From: Kryptolebias marmoratus | Lineage: Eukaryota; Chordata; Actinopteri; Cyprinodontiformes; Rivulidae | DNA length: 64,000 nucleotides | Reading direction: 5' to 3' | Assembly (NCBI RefSeq): GCF_001649575.2 | Contig: NC_051434.1 | Coordinates: 15,040,986-15,104,985 of the forward strand | Shown here: positions 39,001 to 50,370 of the stretch, one piece after another | Layout of the letters: the number at the start of each line of letters is the position of its first letter | Position numbering within the stretch: position 1 is the first letter of the stretch | Notes under the pieces: model-generated | Told to the model about the DNA's origin: nothing | The model's input: the letters and a program-made list of their open reading frames with translations, nothing else | Database searches by the model: none | Position numbers and translations under genes: made by a program

Positions 39001-42000
39001 AGACTAAGTAGCTGTCATGCAACCGTACTCAGCTCTTGATAAACAGATTTAAACACATGCTGAAAGCAATAAAGTGCTGTTAATAAGTTCATATTTGTCA
39101 TAATTTTAAACCGCAGCACACTAGTATTAGTTCTTAAAGTCCAAGCAACAGTTGTCCACCATTCACCCAGGGCTTCTGCTATTGTTCTCAAATGATGGAT
39201 GAACATCCAGGGCAAACTGTTTGCTACGTTACAGCTTGCTGCAGGATGCAAAGCTATGTTTTGCAAACTTACTGATTTACAAACACATATGCACACATCT
39301 GACAAAACAAATCTAAAAAAAAAAAATGTTCAGATGGAAATGAGAGAGACAAAACTCTAGACCCAACACATGTGCTAGAAAAAAAAGATAAAAAAGGTGG
39401 GGCTACCAGGTGATTGACAAGTTGTGCATGGGTTAGCATGTTTTGTTATATTATTGACTGATAATTTGAATCAAGAATCATAATTAAAAACAATAGCCAC
39501 AATCATTAAGTCTTTATAACAGTTGGTCCCAAATCAATAGATGAGAATGTTTATTTTCTTATAGCCTAATTTCACATTTGTGTGTGTATTTCTGCTGCAC
39601 CTAAATACTAAAATAAAATTAGCTCCTAAAATGTTAAAGTACTTTAATATCTATCAACAATAATGTCTGAACATTCTCATCACTGTTGGACAATCTTCTC
39701 TGTTTAGTGAAGGCTGAGGTTATGAGCCCTTTACTCTTCAGCCTATCGGAGATAAAAATAAAAGCCTACTTCAGTGTTTCATTCAGTATTGAATTGGTAT
39801 TCAGAAAATACCATAATTCCACAGAGAGGATCAGAGTTTTAGTTTAAGCAGCAAGTGTTGATGCTAAAAGCTCTTGATGGGCTGTTTTTAAGGAGAAAAA
39901 AAAGAAGACCTTAAGGTCTTAAGTTAAGGTAGGTCTTAAAAAAAAAGAACTAGTCATGCTCATGAGGAGTGGTTACTGGGTGTGCTAAGCGTTTTCAGCA
40001 TCAAGTGCTGCCAGAAGGTTCATTGTAGGGGAAGATCAGAGGCTAACTCCTGTGGCTCGGCTAGCCGCTCCCTTGGAGCTCACAGTGAGCTCATTAGCTC
40101 TGCTTAAAACGGCAAGGTGAGAGGGCTGTGTGAACCCTGACTCTCTCATCCTCCCCTTCATGTACTTGGCTCCTCACCACCTCTTTCATCTGCCTAGGTG
40201 CAAGCAGACTGCACGGCCAGGGCCCAGCCTGACTAATCGCAGTCAGATTAGTGCAGTCATGTGCCTCAGGGGGCTTCATTAAAACTAATCCTTGCCTCCT
40301 CTGGTTCTCAATGGTGGCTGAGTGTGCAACACTGTACAACATAAACATGCTTCAGTGTTTGAGTGGATGTCTGCACTGTGTGGCTCACCGGTTTCCCTAT
40401 GCTGCCAGGGTCCCCAAGAACACCAGCACGTCCTTTATGTCCCTAGAGAGAAGATGACAATGATGGAGTTAAGATGGTGATATAAGAACTTTTTTATTGA
40501 AAAAATCAATAAATAAATAAAAAATCAGACATACTCCTCACCTTAACACCCTGCAGTCCCTGTGGACCTTTAGGTCCTGCTGGGCAGTTGAGAGGACACT
40601 GTTGTAAAGATTAGGAAAAACAAAAAACCAAACAAAAACAAACTTGGATTAAAAAATGTGAACCTACGTTCAAATTGGTTTAGAACTAGATACATATGAT
40701 ACCTTACCTGGAAGTCTGCACTACCTTCATCTAAACCAATAAACCTTCCTGGAGGTCCCTGGACAGAGAAAGGGACACATGAATAAAGAAAATCTACTGG
40801 TCACAGTTGGCAAAGTGTTGCCTCTTCTCTTCTGAGCTGAGTAAGCACTTCCTCCATCTTTTCATCCATTCTTCCCCCTTTCTTTCCATCTCTCCCTTTA
40901 TAGATTAAGTTTGGAAGTGAAGTATCTCCAGGGACTGATGTATTACTGCCACAGTCAGTTGAGACACCCCAACTGATCTAATATGGGTTTATTTGTCCTA
41001 GGACAGCACTAAAGCTAAACAAATATACTCCCCTGGGCTGGGAACATCACTTTCAATGAAGACACCCTTTCCCCCCCCGACACCTTTTTGAAGACTGTCA
41101 GAGATGCACACAAGGGAGTATATACACCTTAAAAGCATAACTGTTTTTAGTGCCTCATCACTTTAAGTCTATTGGGACCTGTTCAAGCTCTAGCTGCGGT
41201 AGGTATTTTATTACATTTAAAATAAACATATTAACTGCTGCTTTTGCTGAAACAAACAAACATTCTGCTCGGCTTTACCACTTTGTCACAGCTTTTGTTT
41301 TACACCACAATCTGATTCAGCAATAAAGGCAGCTGATTTAGGCTCAGAGAACTACATGCTTGATTAATGCTAATGGGCTCCTGTTAGCTTATATACCACT
41401 GGTGTCTAGTGCTGGTCATGGAGGGCCACAATTCTGCATGTTTTAGTAGTTCCCCTGCTTTTCAGCAGGTCTTCAGGTTCTGCAGAAACCTGCTAATCAC
41501 TCATCCATTCAAATCAGGTGTGTCAAAGCTGAGAAACATCTAAAGCATGCAGGACAGTGGCCCTCCAAGACCAAGCTTGGACACCACAAGTCTAGATCTT
41601 GTTAGTAATCTGACTCCTTTGCATTATATGAAGTCAACTTTTTCTTTGCACAGTATATAAACAATTTGACTGGGTAAGAGGGAGATGATGGAATGTGGAA
41701 ATTGCTAATATCTGGGATTACAGTATAAGAAGGAGTTGCGTAGTTTGTCCACAAGAACACAGCTTAGAAACACAAATGAACAGAAAGTGATCATATAAAG
41801 TTACCTTTATATTTATTATTCTTTTTTTCCTGCTTGCTTTCATGAATTTCAAACAAATAGATCAACAAATAATACTTATGGAACACTTTACAATGCAAAG
41901 GCTTAACTGACTATTAAGGTTGACTATTCACAATGTAGTCAAAGCTGAATTCAATGTTATTTCACCCATTTTCTCTTCATATATTTCAAAATACAGTCAA

Positions 42001-45000
42001 CTTTGTTATGTTGCAAGCCACAGTCAGTTTTGTTCTGTATGGCAAAACCCGAACGAACACTTACCGGCTTGCCTGGAGGTCCAGGAAGTCCTGGAGATCC
42101 AGGTGGTCCCATTATGCCCTGGAAGAAGGTGAAAGAGGGGAATAGCCATGAATGAAAACATATATAAGAACTGTGTTAATGAATGTTAGCATGTCATATA
42201 GACCTTAAGTTTAACTGCAGCTGGTGTGTTACCTTTGGACCAGGTCGTCCAATTTGACCTGGAAGACCAATTGGCCCTGGAGCACCCTATTCATGGCATA
42301 GAGAATAGATGCAGAAGAGAACATGACATGTAAATATTCAATCTGCTAAACTAATTTCTACCCAAATAAAAGTAAAAGGTATGATAAGAGAAAACCATCA
42401 GTGTTTAATACCCAACATGCTACTTACAGCCAGACCTGGAAGACCAACTCCCTGTGTGAAAAAAAAGAGACAAGGGGGAGTTAAATGATTGCACAAGTAG
42501 AAACAATTATCTAAGTGTAAACTTGTTTTTGTGAAAACCAATTATCAACAACTGCAGTAATTTGGTAATGCATGTATACAGTGTTGATGCAGACTAAAGA
42601 GTGCACACAAAGAGAAGCCAATCAGTTTGCGTTTGGTGTGTCTTTTTCCTGGAATTAATTATAAACAAAGTAATTAAGAAAGTACGTCTTCACAGAGGAA
42701 GAACAGCCCAAAGGGCAGGATCTCTTGTCAGAGCAGCGTAAGACAGCTGGGTGTTCAGCACAACCCCCAGACACGGCGGCTGCTAATGCTAAACAAAGGA
42801 TTAACTAATAGTGTTGCATTCAAGCATGTCATTGAACGACTCTGGACTTCTACGGGAAGAAGTGGGGTATATGGAGACTGAGCACCATCTAGTGGTGTCA
42901 GACAGTGCTACACGTCATGCATAGCTGGTGTGCATGAATCAGTTCCATGGTATTACAGCCAATGTGCCTCCACATTTCTGCTGTCAGTTGAAGAAACATA
43001 TGTCACATCTGGATAAACAAAAACCAAAAATGGGGGAACAGCTGGTTAGACATTCAGACATGACTAAAAAGGGTAACTGGTAGTTTGCCGTAGGAGACCA
43101 GCTGGGTTACAATATGCCTGTTAGTAAACCAATAATTTATCAAACAATGTTCAGCCCACTCAGTCATAACTCAAGTATCACAGCAGCTTCATGAGGTTTT
43201 TCTGTTTAACAAGTCATATCTAATTTTTATATCACATTCTTGTTTCAGTAATAAAGGTATACACCAGTTAGCCATAACATTATGACCATCTGTCCAGTAG
43301 GACCTACTTTACCTGCAAAACAACTCTGATATGCGAAAGTCTAAAATCTACTAGACCTATGATTGTATACTACAATATATCTTGTTCAAAGCCATCAGCA
43401 GCAAATTCTTTAAGATGACGCAACCTTGCATCAAACTGGATTATGCAGTACATCCCAGAGAAGATTATTTGGAAAAGAAAAAAAAAAGATTTTTTTCACA
43501 ATCTCAAAAATAGTTTAACAATAATCATTTGGAGCTCTTTTTTTCTGCTTTTTTTTCTCCTTTTTTTAGTTTGTCAAGGTACATTTTAAGCTGAGAAATG
43601 CAATATGAAAGAGGTATCCCTGACCAGTAGATGTGTTTGTGGAACAAAATATGTGTCAAAATAAGATCCTTCCTTAAACATAGTCATATTATTGTCCATT
43701 TGATTTGGCCCAAACGACTAAATTCCTTAAGTTAAAACCAAAACTATATACCTCAGTATGAAGCTGCTGAAGCCTGTTTCTATTAGCACAACCCGCAACA
43801 GCAGATTACAATATAGGCAATAATTCATGAAAAAATAAACTCATAAAGTAAAAGCAATCAAAGGTATGAACTCACTGATTTATTCAAAATGAAAAACTGA
43901 ATAAGTTTACAATTTGAATGATAGTGCATATAACATATAAATTATACATTTATATCATTATAATTGACTTTGTGTGACAAATACTTGATTGAACCTTAGC
44001 CTTGATTGGAGCAAGGTGAAATCGATCAAACTGACCATCATCTTTTGAGAGTCATAAAAAGAGTAGCAGACATGGCCAGCTGGTTCTGTTTTTCTTCATC
44101 GCTGTTGCAGGGTTATCTGAGCCGCAATTCCTTTGTTAAATAATTGTTGAAGGATGGATTTTGTTGCAGAAAATTTGTGCTAAAGGCCATCTGATTTAGT
44201 TTGGATTCATTATTAAAACCCTGACAATTTAAAATGAGATACTCACTGGAGGTCCAGGTTCACCACTTGGACCTAGTTGACCCTGTAGACAAGAGGAAAC
44301 AGACCAGTGATTATACAGTATGTCAAAGTTTTTAATTTGAATATAAGAGTCATTAATTTTAAATGACTAAAGTTGGCAAAATACAGTCATTGTAAAAGAA
44401 AGAACACCTGTTATGGCAGTGGGCAATAAACAGGTTCAGGTTTTTTCCTTAGTAATTCTGATTTATTGGTGTGCTTGGGATCACTGTATTGTTGCTTGAC
44501 ATAGTTGAGTCATTTTTCAGTTGTCTGACACATGGTCTCACATTTGACTCTAACTTAAATTAATATATGTTCAGTGACTGCAATGTGATCAGATTCTGTG
44601 GCTGCGAAAACAAGCCCAAATCATCAACCCTCCAAAATCCTACCTAACAGTTGGTATGAGGTATTTGTGTTTGATATGCTGTACTTGTGCTGCTATGTTC
44701 TAGGTGCTATGCTCCAGCGGAAGATTGGCAACATGCTTGACTATTTTCCACTTAATCTTTCTAACTAGACGGACAGATTCCAAAATTGTTTAGAAATGGC
44801 CTTATAACCCGTCATGGACTGATGTGCAACAGCAACTGCTTGCATGTATCTTCCAAACTATGAAAAGTTGTGTTTACAAAATGTAAAGACTTGATTAATA
44901 TTATGTTATGAAACAAAAGCCAAATTAAACACCCTCCTCTCCACAACTGCGCCTTGAGATCTTGTCCATCAACACCACACACAGAAGCAAAGAGGATGTG

Positions 45001-48000
45001 GTTCTGTTGTGCGTCTTCTAACCATGAGCTTTAGCATGCACTGGGGTGGTTTCCAGCAGAGTGTTCAGCAGCTCAGATGAGATTTAGCTCTTTTAAGTCA
45101 GAGCCCATGGTTTTCAGCGGTTAAGAGGTGAAATGCTCTCTCCAGGTTGGAGATGAGGCTCCCCCTCATAGAGAGGAGCATAAGTATCATGGTGTTTTGT
45201 TAACTAATGAGGGTAAACTACAGCAGGACATGGATCAAGAAGACTGGGATCTCATCCACAGTAATGAGGATGTTGGTCTGGTCCAACATAGTCAACAAAG
45301 AACTAAACTAAAAGACAGAGATCTCAATTTACTGGTTCATCTAAGTTCCAACCCTATGAGGTATGGATCATGACCAACAACAAGATCCCAGATGCATGCT
45401 GAGGTGAGCTTCCTCCGTAGGGTGGCAGGGTTCAGTCTTAGAGATAAAGTGAAGAGCTTTTTGCATCAAAAGGAGTCATTGGAGGCTTAATCAGATAAAC
45501 ATCTCTAAAGAAAGGGGTTAGTGCTATTATCCATAACATAACTGAGTCAGAGTAAAGGAGAACATTATGCAGTTCCAACCTCAAACTTTTCAACACAGCT
45601 GTGGTGTAACGAGTGTAATCTATTCAGGAAATGGTTTAAACACTTGCCTTTGAGCCAGGCCTCCCAACAGGACCACGGTCACCCTTTGCTCCAATCAAAC
45701 CCTAAAGACAAACAGAAGGGCAAAATAAACTGCACATGAGTTCAGAAGGAAACCATCATTGACTTATTTTTTTTCTAGAGGCTACATGTGACCTTACAGA
45801 ATGGGTTTGGCACATATTTGATTGTAGCTGATGCTGTTCTTGTAAGTAACTGGGTGAATACTTTAGAGTGATATTGCAGGGTGGGGGGATTACTGGCTAA
45901 ATCTCTAAAGAATGTGTGTGTGTTTGTGTGTGTGGGGTGTGTGTGTGTGTGTATGCTCTTGTTAACATGTTTTCATTTGGCCAAGACATTAAATTTCCTG
46001 CTAGTCAAGCCTGAAGCAGTGATATGCACTGACTGACCTCAGAAGCTGCAACGTGATTGCTATCAGATAAATCCAAAACAGGAAGCTCAAAATCATTTTA
46101 AATCCATTTGGGTGTCTTTATCTCCATGATTACAAGTGATGTAATTAACATAACAAATGAGGGTTGTATTCCCCCTCCAGTTGTTCAAATAAGTATAAAG
46201 TGACAATTATTGAAAATTACCAGTAAGTTAATTGTTAGAAGTTAAATTACTATCAGAAAAGAAAAAGAGTTATGGGATTTAAAGATCCAAATGACAGTGT
46301 CATGACACTACATCTGACAATAAATCCTAAACACTCAAGCTTGTGACACTTTCACAGACTTGGAGAGAAACTAATTGTCACACAAAACATAAGGAAATTT
46401 GTGTTTGGTTGACTATGTCTATGTTGTAACAACACTACTTGGCAATAAGTCTCTACATTTTAAGTAAAGTAACTTTTAATTGTAACTAATTCCATTTTCT
46501 AAGTAACCTTTCCAACACTGCACTTGCACACACTGGGAACCACTCATCACAAAACTTCTCACAATTACTAAATTATTAGAAATCTTTTAGTTTTTTTAAT
46601 GGTAAGATGTGAATTCAAATTTGTTAAAATGGTTTAACTGCAGTGATGGCGCTTACTTGTTTCTAGATGGATTTAAAAAACAAACAAAAAAAAACAACTT
46701 TTTTTGTATCCTCTGTGATCCATATTATTTCTGTCTCATTATTTCTTACACAACAGCACATCTTAGACAACCATCAATTCACTCACAACAATACCATCCT
46801 CCCCTGGTGGTCCATCAGGACCCGGCTGTCCCGGCTCGCCTTTTTGCCCCTACAACAAAACGTACAGCAGAGTTGTGAAGAAAACTGTGTACAGGTGAAG
46901 CACATTTTAAAGCTGTTATGATGTTATGCTCAAAAAAAAAAGAATAAATAAAAAGCGTTAGGAACTTACTAGTGGACCAGGTGGTCCACGTGCTCCTTTC
47001 TCCCCCTGGAGAGAGAGAGGGAGAGAGAGATGTTAACGCTAGTAAACCCAAAGCTATGAATCATCAACTTTGGCAATACAATTATTATAATTAATTAAAT
47101 ACATCATAAAAATGGGCAAACTTGGTTGACATGGTGACATTTAGATGACGTCTCACCACAGACAGTTCATATTATACCAATGAAGTTACACTGATTGTGA
47201 AAGCATTTAGACAAAACAGGCAATCATAAATTTAGGGGAAAGGGCTAAATACAAGAAGGTTGCAGTTTCAAAAATCAGCTGCGACTTTTCTGTGCTGAGT
47301 TTGTATGTTCTATTTGTGCATGCATGGGTTTTCTCTAGTTTTTTTTTTTCTCTCTCTGTCTTACAGACTAAAATCATGCATGTTCGGTTATTTTGCAACT
47401 CTAAAATATCAGCAGGTGTGAGTGAGAGCAAGAATAGTGTTCTGTCCCGTACATACAGTATCTATGTGACAACAAGTCAATTTCGTTTCCAAAGCAAAAA
47501 TAAATAAAAAAAAACAATAGCAACAAACAAAAACAAACTGTGAACCTGTGTAAAATGAATTATTTATTCATATTTTTTAAGCTATTTCATTGACTTTTAT
47601 CTATAAAAATAAAATAAAAAAATATATAATGATCAGTCCGTTTCCTGCTCCTCCAGCACAGCAGACTCCACTTTCATCACATTTATGGAACCCGCTTGCA
47701 GTTCACCCTTGAAATAACTCGCCTGTATCGCATTACTGTGACACAAACTCCAGACTCGGCTAAGGGTCTCCTCTCAAAAGACCCCTCTCATGTCTTGAAC
47801 AGAGCTCTTTTGTGACCCATGTGTTTTCATTATTGGTGCCATCTCCTGGTAAGACTCCAGTACTGCAGGGCAACACTCAGTTTGCACAATAAGGAGCTTT
47901 GTGCGTGGGGCAAAACTTATTGGGCAAACCTGTGCAGGATACTCACATCAATGCCATCGGATCCAGGAGTGCCAGAGGGGCCTGGTGGTCCTGGTGGGCC

Positions 48001-49411
48001 TCGAGGTCCAGGTGGACCTATCTGAAACATAGACACACACAAAAAATAAATTATCCCAATGCAATGATGACAAGTGTATTTGCACAGAAACAATTTATTA
48101 CAAACTGTATATATTGTCATTAATAGTACACTAATTGTGTATAATGTGGTATTATGTTTAATCTAGAAATCGCCACAGAGAAACATATATCCTAAAATGC
48201 TGGAGTTAATGTTAAATGTTAATTTTACTATGTATCATACATTTATTATTAATAAATAAAAGAAAATATGTAAAATGTGACAGTAAATTTAGTTAAAAAT
48301 GTATACAGTCTAATATAAATGAACAAGGAGGCTGTGTATAGTCATTCAAATTGGACTAATGCATAACAACAAATTTGAAGCTTCAAAATATTAAAAAAAA
48401 TATATTGTAGTAATGTTGTTGTAATGTATTTAATTTATACATTCAAATAGATCATTCAGCTTGAAAGGATCAAACATAGCGGTGACCACAAACAAAAAGA
48501 GTTACTGTTGATTAAACCAGGCATGTACAGGAGGTAAAATGAAGGTACTGAGGAGGAATGTGGAAGGAAGGGGTCACGGGACTGCCTCCGTTTACACCAC
48601 CTCCCCCACCTTAGCCACCTCTGATCTTTTTTTTTTTTTTTTTACATTGAAAATCATCTGGGTATATCAGGAAGTTTGTCACATAAGAAAGCTTTGAATG
48701 TTCCAAGTAAAAACAAAAGAATAATCCATGAGAACATCCAAAAGATAACGTCTAGGTGTCAGTTTCAATAGTGGGCTTTCACACATGGTGGGCAAAGTTT
48801 GTGCTACTGTTGGTCCACACTGATGTTTATCCTTTGGTCCACACTGATGCCTATCCTTTATAGAGTGCTAAATATGCCAGAACAGAAAAAAAAAAAAGTA
48901 CATATTTGAATTTATTCTTTCTAGAAATAAATGTCCAGTCTTTCCCGGAGAAGTAATGAGGATGAAGCCTAACCCAAGTCTTCATTCAGACCTTTTGTGC
49001 TCAAAAAAAAAAAGTCCATAGACAATAATGCTGATAATACACATACGATAGTCCAGTTTTCTTTATCTCCATTGCACGAAAAAAAAAAAAAAGTCTTGAA
49101 ACTGTTTTTTTCTGCCACAATAATGCTAATAAATCCAGGTAGTCAACTGTTTACAAATCAGTGTTTCCAGACTTCTTTTTTTTTTAAAAAAAGCCATAAT
49201 TTCTACCAAGACTGTACAGAATGTATAACTTTGCTTTAACACATTCAAATCCTGTGGGACTTTTTCCGAGGCCTTTAAACCCCTGAATTAGAGAAACAAA
49301 TCTGAGCCGAGCAGGTCTCACCCTCTCCCGTCCACTCACCACTTGAGCCAGAGCCAGGCACAAGGTCTGCAGTGTAACCCAGGTCTTCAGCAAGGCAGGG
49401 AGAGCAGCCAT
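30759..49411 (-). CDS. col9a2: collagen alpha-2(IX) chain, complete, 32 exons
   Basis: One chain of the cartilage FACIT collagen IX, which decorates type II fibrils and can carry a glycosaminoglycan. Exons in transcript order: 49411-49340, 48021-47947, 47005-46970, 46849-46787, 45701-45648, 44282-44247, 42451-42428, 42286-42233, 42118-42065, 40758-40708, 40598-40542, 40442-40389, 37350-37297, 37189-37136, 36667-36614, 36503-36450, 36303-36250, 36158-36105, 35970-35917, 34923-34879, 34757-34704, 34619-34566, 34482-34429, 34354-34283, 33944-33909, 33746-33702, 33300-33268, 33110-32964, 32878-32824, 32670-32482, 32403-32326, 30964-30759. The sum is 2076 bp, or 691 aa plus stop, close to human COL9A2 (689 aa as I recall, with the same exon count). 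Domains are signal peptide 1-23, COL3 about 26-160, NC3 about 161-179, COL2 to about 516, NC2 about 519-552, COL1 to about 662, and NC1 663-691. The lack of a long NC4 domain and the EGSADF hinge separate it from COL9A1. Confidence 0.95.
32482..32878 (-). CDS. col9a2: col9a2 exons 29-30: NC2 domain and start of COL1
   Basis: Exon 32878-32824 encodes [18 protein letters not shown] and ends in phase 1 inside a Glu codon (G|AG). Exon 32670-32482 continues [17 protein letters not shown] and then GPP repeats. The heptad-like spacing of hydrophobic residues fits the NC2 trimerisation helix of collagen IX. This segment gives the clearest match to vertebrate COL9A2. Confidence 0.93.
34965..35130 (-). 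repeat. dispersed repeat family A fragment in col9a2 intron 19
   Basis: On the - strand it reads through TTCAATTTAAGATGGCCACC, CACAGAAATGGCTATAACTC and GAGCTAAAATTTGATG, matching the core of the family. It is short and 5' truncated relative to the copies at 4555 and 49825. Confidence 0.6.
35560..35579 (+). repeat. (AC)n microsatellite
   Basis: About ten AC units in col9a2 intron 19. Confidence 0.9.
35973..36026 (+). repeat. (AG)n microsatellite forming the polypyrimidine tract of a col9a2 acceptor
   Basis: On the coding (-) strand this is (CT)n ending CTCTCTAG directly at the exon 35970-35917 boundary. The microsatellite therefore doubles as the 3' splice-site pyrimidine tract. Confidence 0.93.
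37627..37965 (+). repeat. teleost interspersed repeat (SINE-like), diverged copy
   Basis: It contains CTTATATAGCGCCTTTCTAG, CACTCAAAGCGCTTTACA, CACATTCATACA, a CACCGATGGG block, GGGGTTCAATGTCTTGTCCA, GACATGTGG and a final CCACTGATCCACAGCTGCC. I recognise this order from a very common fish dispersed repeat, though I cannot name its family with certainty. It lies in col9a2 intron 12 (37351-40388). Confidence 0.7.
38595..38741 (+). mobile_element. short retroposon insertion with 16-bp target-site duplication
   Basis: GGAAGGAATACCACAG occurs at 38595-38610 and again, identical, at 38726-38741. It flanks a 115-bp insert that ends in a GAA-rich tail (AAAAGAAAAAGAAGAAGGAG). The insert contains CGCTGTGTCGACCCCGGAAGGGAACAGCC, a familiar 3' end of fish retroposons. 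Direct repeats plus a simple 3' tail indicate target-primed insertion of a 5'-truncated non-LTR element or SINE in col9a2 intron 12. Confidence 0.85.
40542..40758 (-). CDS. col9a2: col9a2 exons 10-11: NC3 hinge with GAG attachment sequence
   Basis: Exon 40758-40708 leaves the COL3 helix after GPPGRF and encodes [11 protein letters not shown]. Exon 40598-40542 starts [11 protein letters not shown] and resumes Gly-X-Y in COL2. The acidic EGSAD sequence is the known chondroitin/dermatan sulfate attachment region of alpha-2(IX) (Ser at about residue 169 here). The Cys pair at 174 and 178 is the NC3 disulfide motif. Both are retained, so this chain may be a part-time proteoglycan core. Confidence 0.92.
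41401..41585. mobile_element. hAT-like MITE, about 185 bp
   Basis: Imperfect 29-bp terminal inverted repeats (41401-41429 and 41557-41585) both read GGTGTC...TGGAGGGCCAC on opposite strands. The inner part is also largely palindromic (CTGCATGTTTTAG against CTAAAGCATGCAGG). This resembles an abundant non-autonomous fish hAT family. I could not confirm the 8-bp target duplication. It lies in col9a2 intron 9. Confidence 0.7.
43258..43365 (+). mobile_element. truncated Tc1/mariner-type non-autonomous element
   Basis: The sequence ACACCAGTTAGCCATAACATTATGACCA...CAAAACA...CTACTAGACC matches the start of a widespread fish DNA transposon whose consensus begins ATACACCGATCAGCCATAACATTATGACC. Only about 100 bp is recognisable. 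It lies in col9a2 intron 6. Confidence 0.65.
45025..45500 (+). pseudogene. non-LTR retrotransposon reverse transcriptase fragment, copy 1
   Basis: Broken frames on + give GWFQQ, a VLLTNEG block (as in GVLFTSEG), [14 protein letters not shown] (as in KAKLSIYRSIYV) and, after a shift, [21 protein letters not shown]. These belong to the C-terminal part of a fish LINE reverse transcriptase. The 5' part including the active site is missing. It lies in col9a2 intron 5, antisense to the gene. Confidence 0.75.
45648..45701 (-). CDS. col9a2: col9a2 exon 5, followed by a GC-AG intron
   Basis: A normal 54-bp collagen exon ([18 protein letters not shown]). Its 5' splice site reads AAAG|GCAAGTG rather than GT. 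GCAAGT after AG is the usual consensus of the minor GC-AG intron class, and the frame and length leave no nearby GT alternative. Confidence 0.85.
48810..48860 (+). repeat. two-copy tandem duplication, about 24-bp unit
   Basis: TTGGTCCACACTGATG(TTTATCC) is followed directly by TTGGTCCACACTGATG(CCTATCC) in col9a2 intron 1. Confidence 0.8.
49340..49411 (-). CDS. col9a2: col9a2 exon 1: start codon and signal peptide
   Basis: ATG at 49411-49409 opens a 24-residue exon, [20 protein letters not shown] followed by LAQV. It has a hydrophobic core and a likely cleavage near ALAQ, matching the secretion signal of alpha-2(IX) chains. The donor is GTG|GTGAGT. Exon 2 continues directly into [11 protein letters not shown], so the mature chain starts almost at COL3. 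No upstream in-frame ATG extends the reading frame convincingly. Confidence 0.9.
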
Positions 49412-49640
49412 GTTCTCTTTCTCCCCTGTCCGTCTCTCCCCAGGTTGGCAAAATCCTCTCTTCTAGCTCCCCTTCGCTCCTCTCCAGGCCGGCACAGTGC
49501 AGAGGGAAGGGGGGAAAAAAAGAAAAATCCTTCAGGAGGAGAGAGCTGAGAGGGGAGAGAGATGGATGGATGAGGAGGGTGGAGAAGGAGTGCAGGGTAA
49601 AGGCAGGGAGAGAGGTGTAATCCTGCCCCTACTGCTGGCC
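49412..49640 (-). promoter_or_regulatory. col9a2: col9a2 5' UTR and proximal promoter region (unresolved)
   Basis: The bases upstream of the col9a2 ATG are purine-rich on the + strand (pyrimidine-rich on the coding strand) and contain no in-frame coding extension. A TATA-like word (CATAAAA on -) lies near 49670. I cannot place the transcription start. The region is given only as the likely location of the UTR and core promoter. Confidence 0.3.
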
Positions 49641-49824
49641 TCTAAAAGCAGAAGAGAAAAAATTTTATGCAGCTACTGGACACTGTGGAAAACATATATG
49701 ATGCATATAAAAAAAATGTCACCCCTTGGATGTTTTATGTTTTTTGTCCTGCCATAAATCAATCATGGTCTATATAAATTGGCTTTCTTAACAAAAAAAA
49801 AGATAATAAAGAAAATGTAAAAGT

Positions 49825-50370
49825 TCTCAAGATGGCCACCACAGACAACTGTCCTTAGAGAACACACAAAAAATGACATTACCTCAGTCAATTTTACAAA
49901 TATTGAGGTAAATTTTGGTGTGCTAGCACCTGAGTTTTGTCCTCTATGCACACTTTGAGCATTGCACATTGCCCAACATCTTTTCCTAAAACATTGGCAG
50001 TAACTGTTGGAGTCAACCCTCTTTGTCTGTTAGCAAACTATATCATTAACCACTGGATGGATTTCAGTGACACTCTCATAAAGGAATTACTTGATGTACT
50101 TTTACATCTGATTGGGTTTTGAAGTCAACCCAAGTCAAGACGGCCACCACAGTTAATCAAACTATAGCCTACACAAAAATAAATGTGCATTCCTCAGTGA
50201 TTTTAACAGATATTTAGCGAAAGTTCAGTGTGGTAATAGCTGATCGTCATTTACAACACATTTTCCAAGTGCTAACAAACTGCATTTATAGAAGATCATG
50301 TAATATCACAAGAGATTGTGCATAATGCTATTTCCATGGTTTGACTAAAATAGTTATTACTCCATCCTTT
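49825..50370 (+). repeat. dispersed repeat family A, two units, upstream of col9a2
   Basis: CAAGATGGCCACCACAG at about 49829 recurs as CAAGACGGCCACCACAG at about 50135, roughly 306 bp apart. Each is followed by the TTTTACAAATATTGAG / TTTTAACAGATATTTAG block. GGAGTCAACCCTCTTTGTCTG links the units. This is the best-preserved copy in the window. Confidence 0.68.

Larger units (their letters stand above)
37351..40388 (-). other. col9a2: col9a2 intron 12, 3.0 kb
   Basis: The largest col9a2 intron. It holds the SINE-like repeat (37627-37965) and the retroposon with target duplication (38595-38741). The rest is AT-rich and shows no exon-like sequence. Confidence 0.6.
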
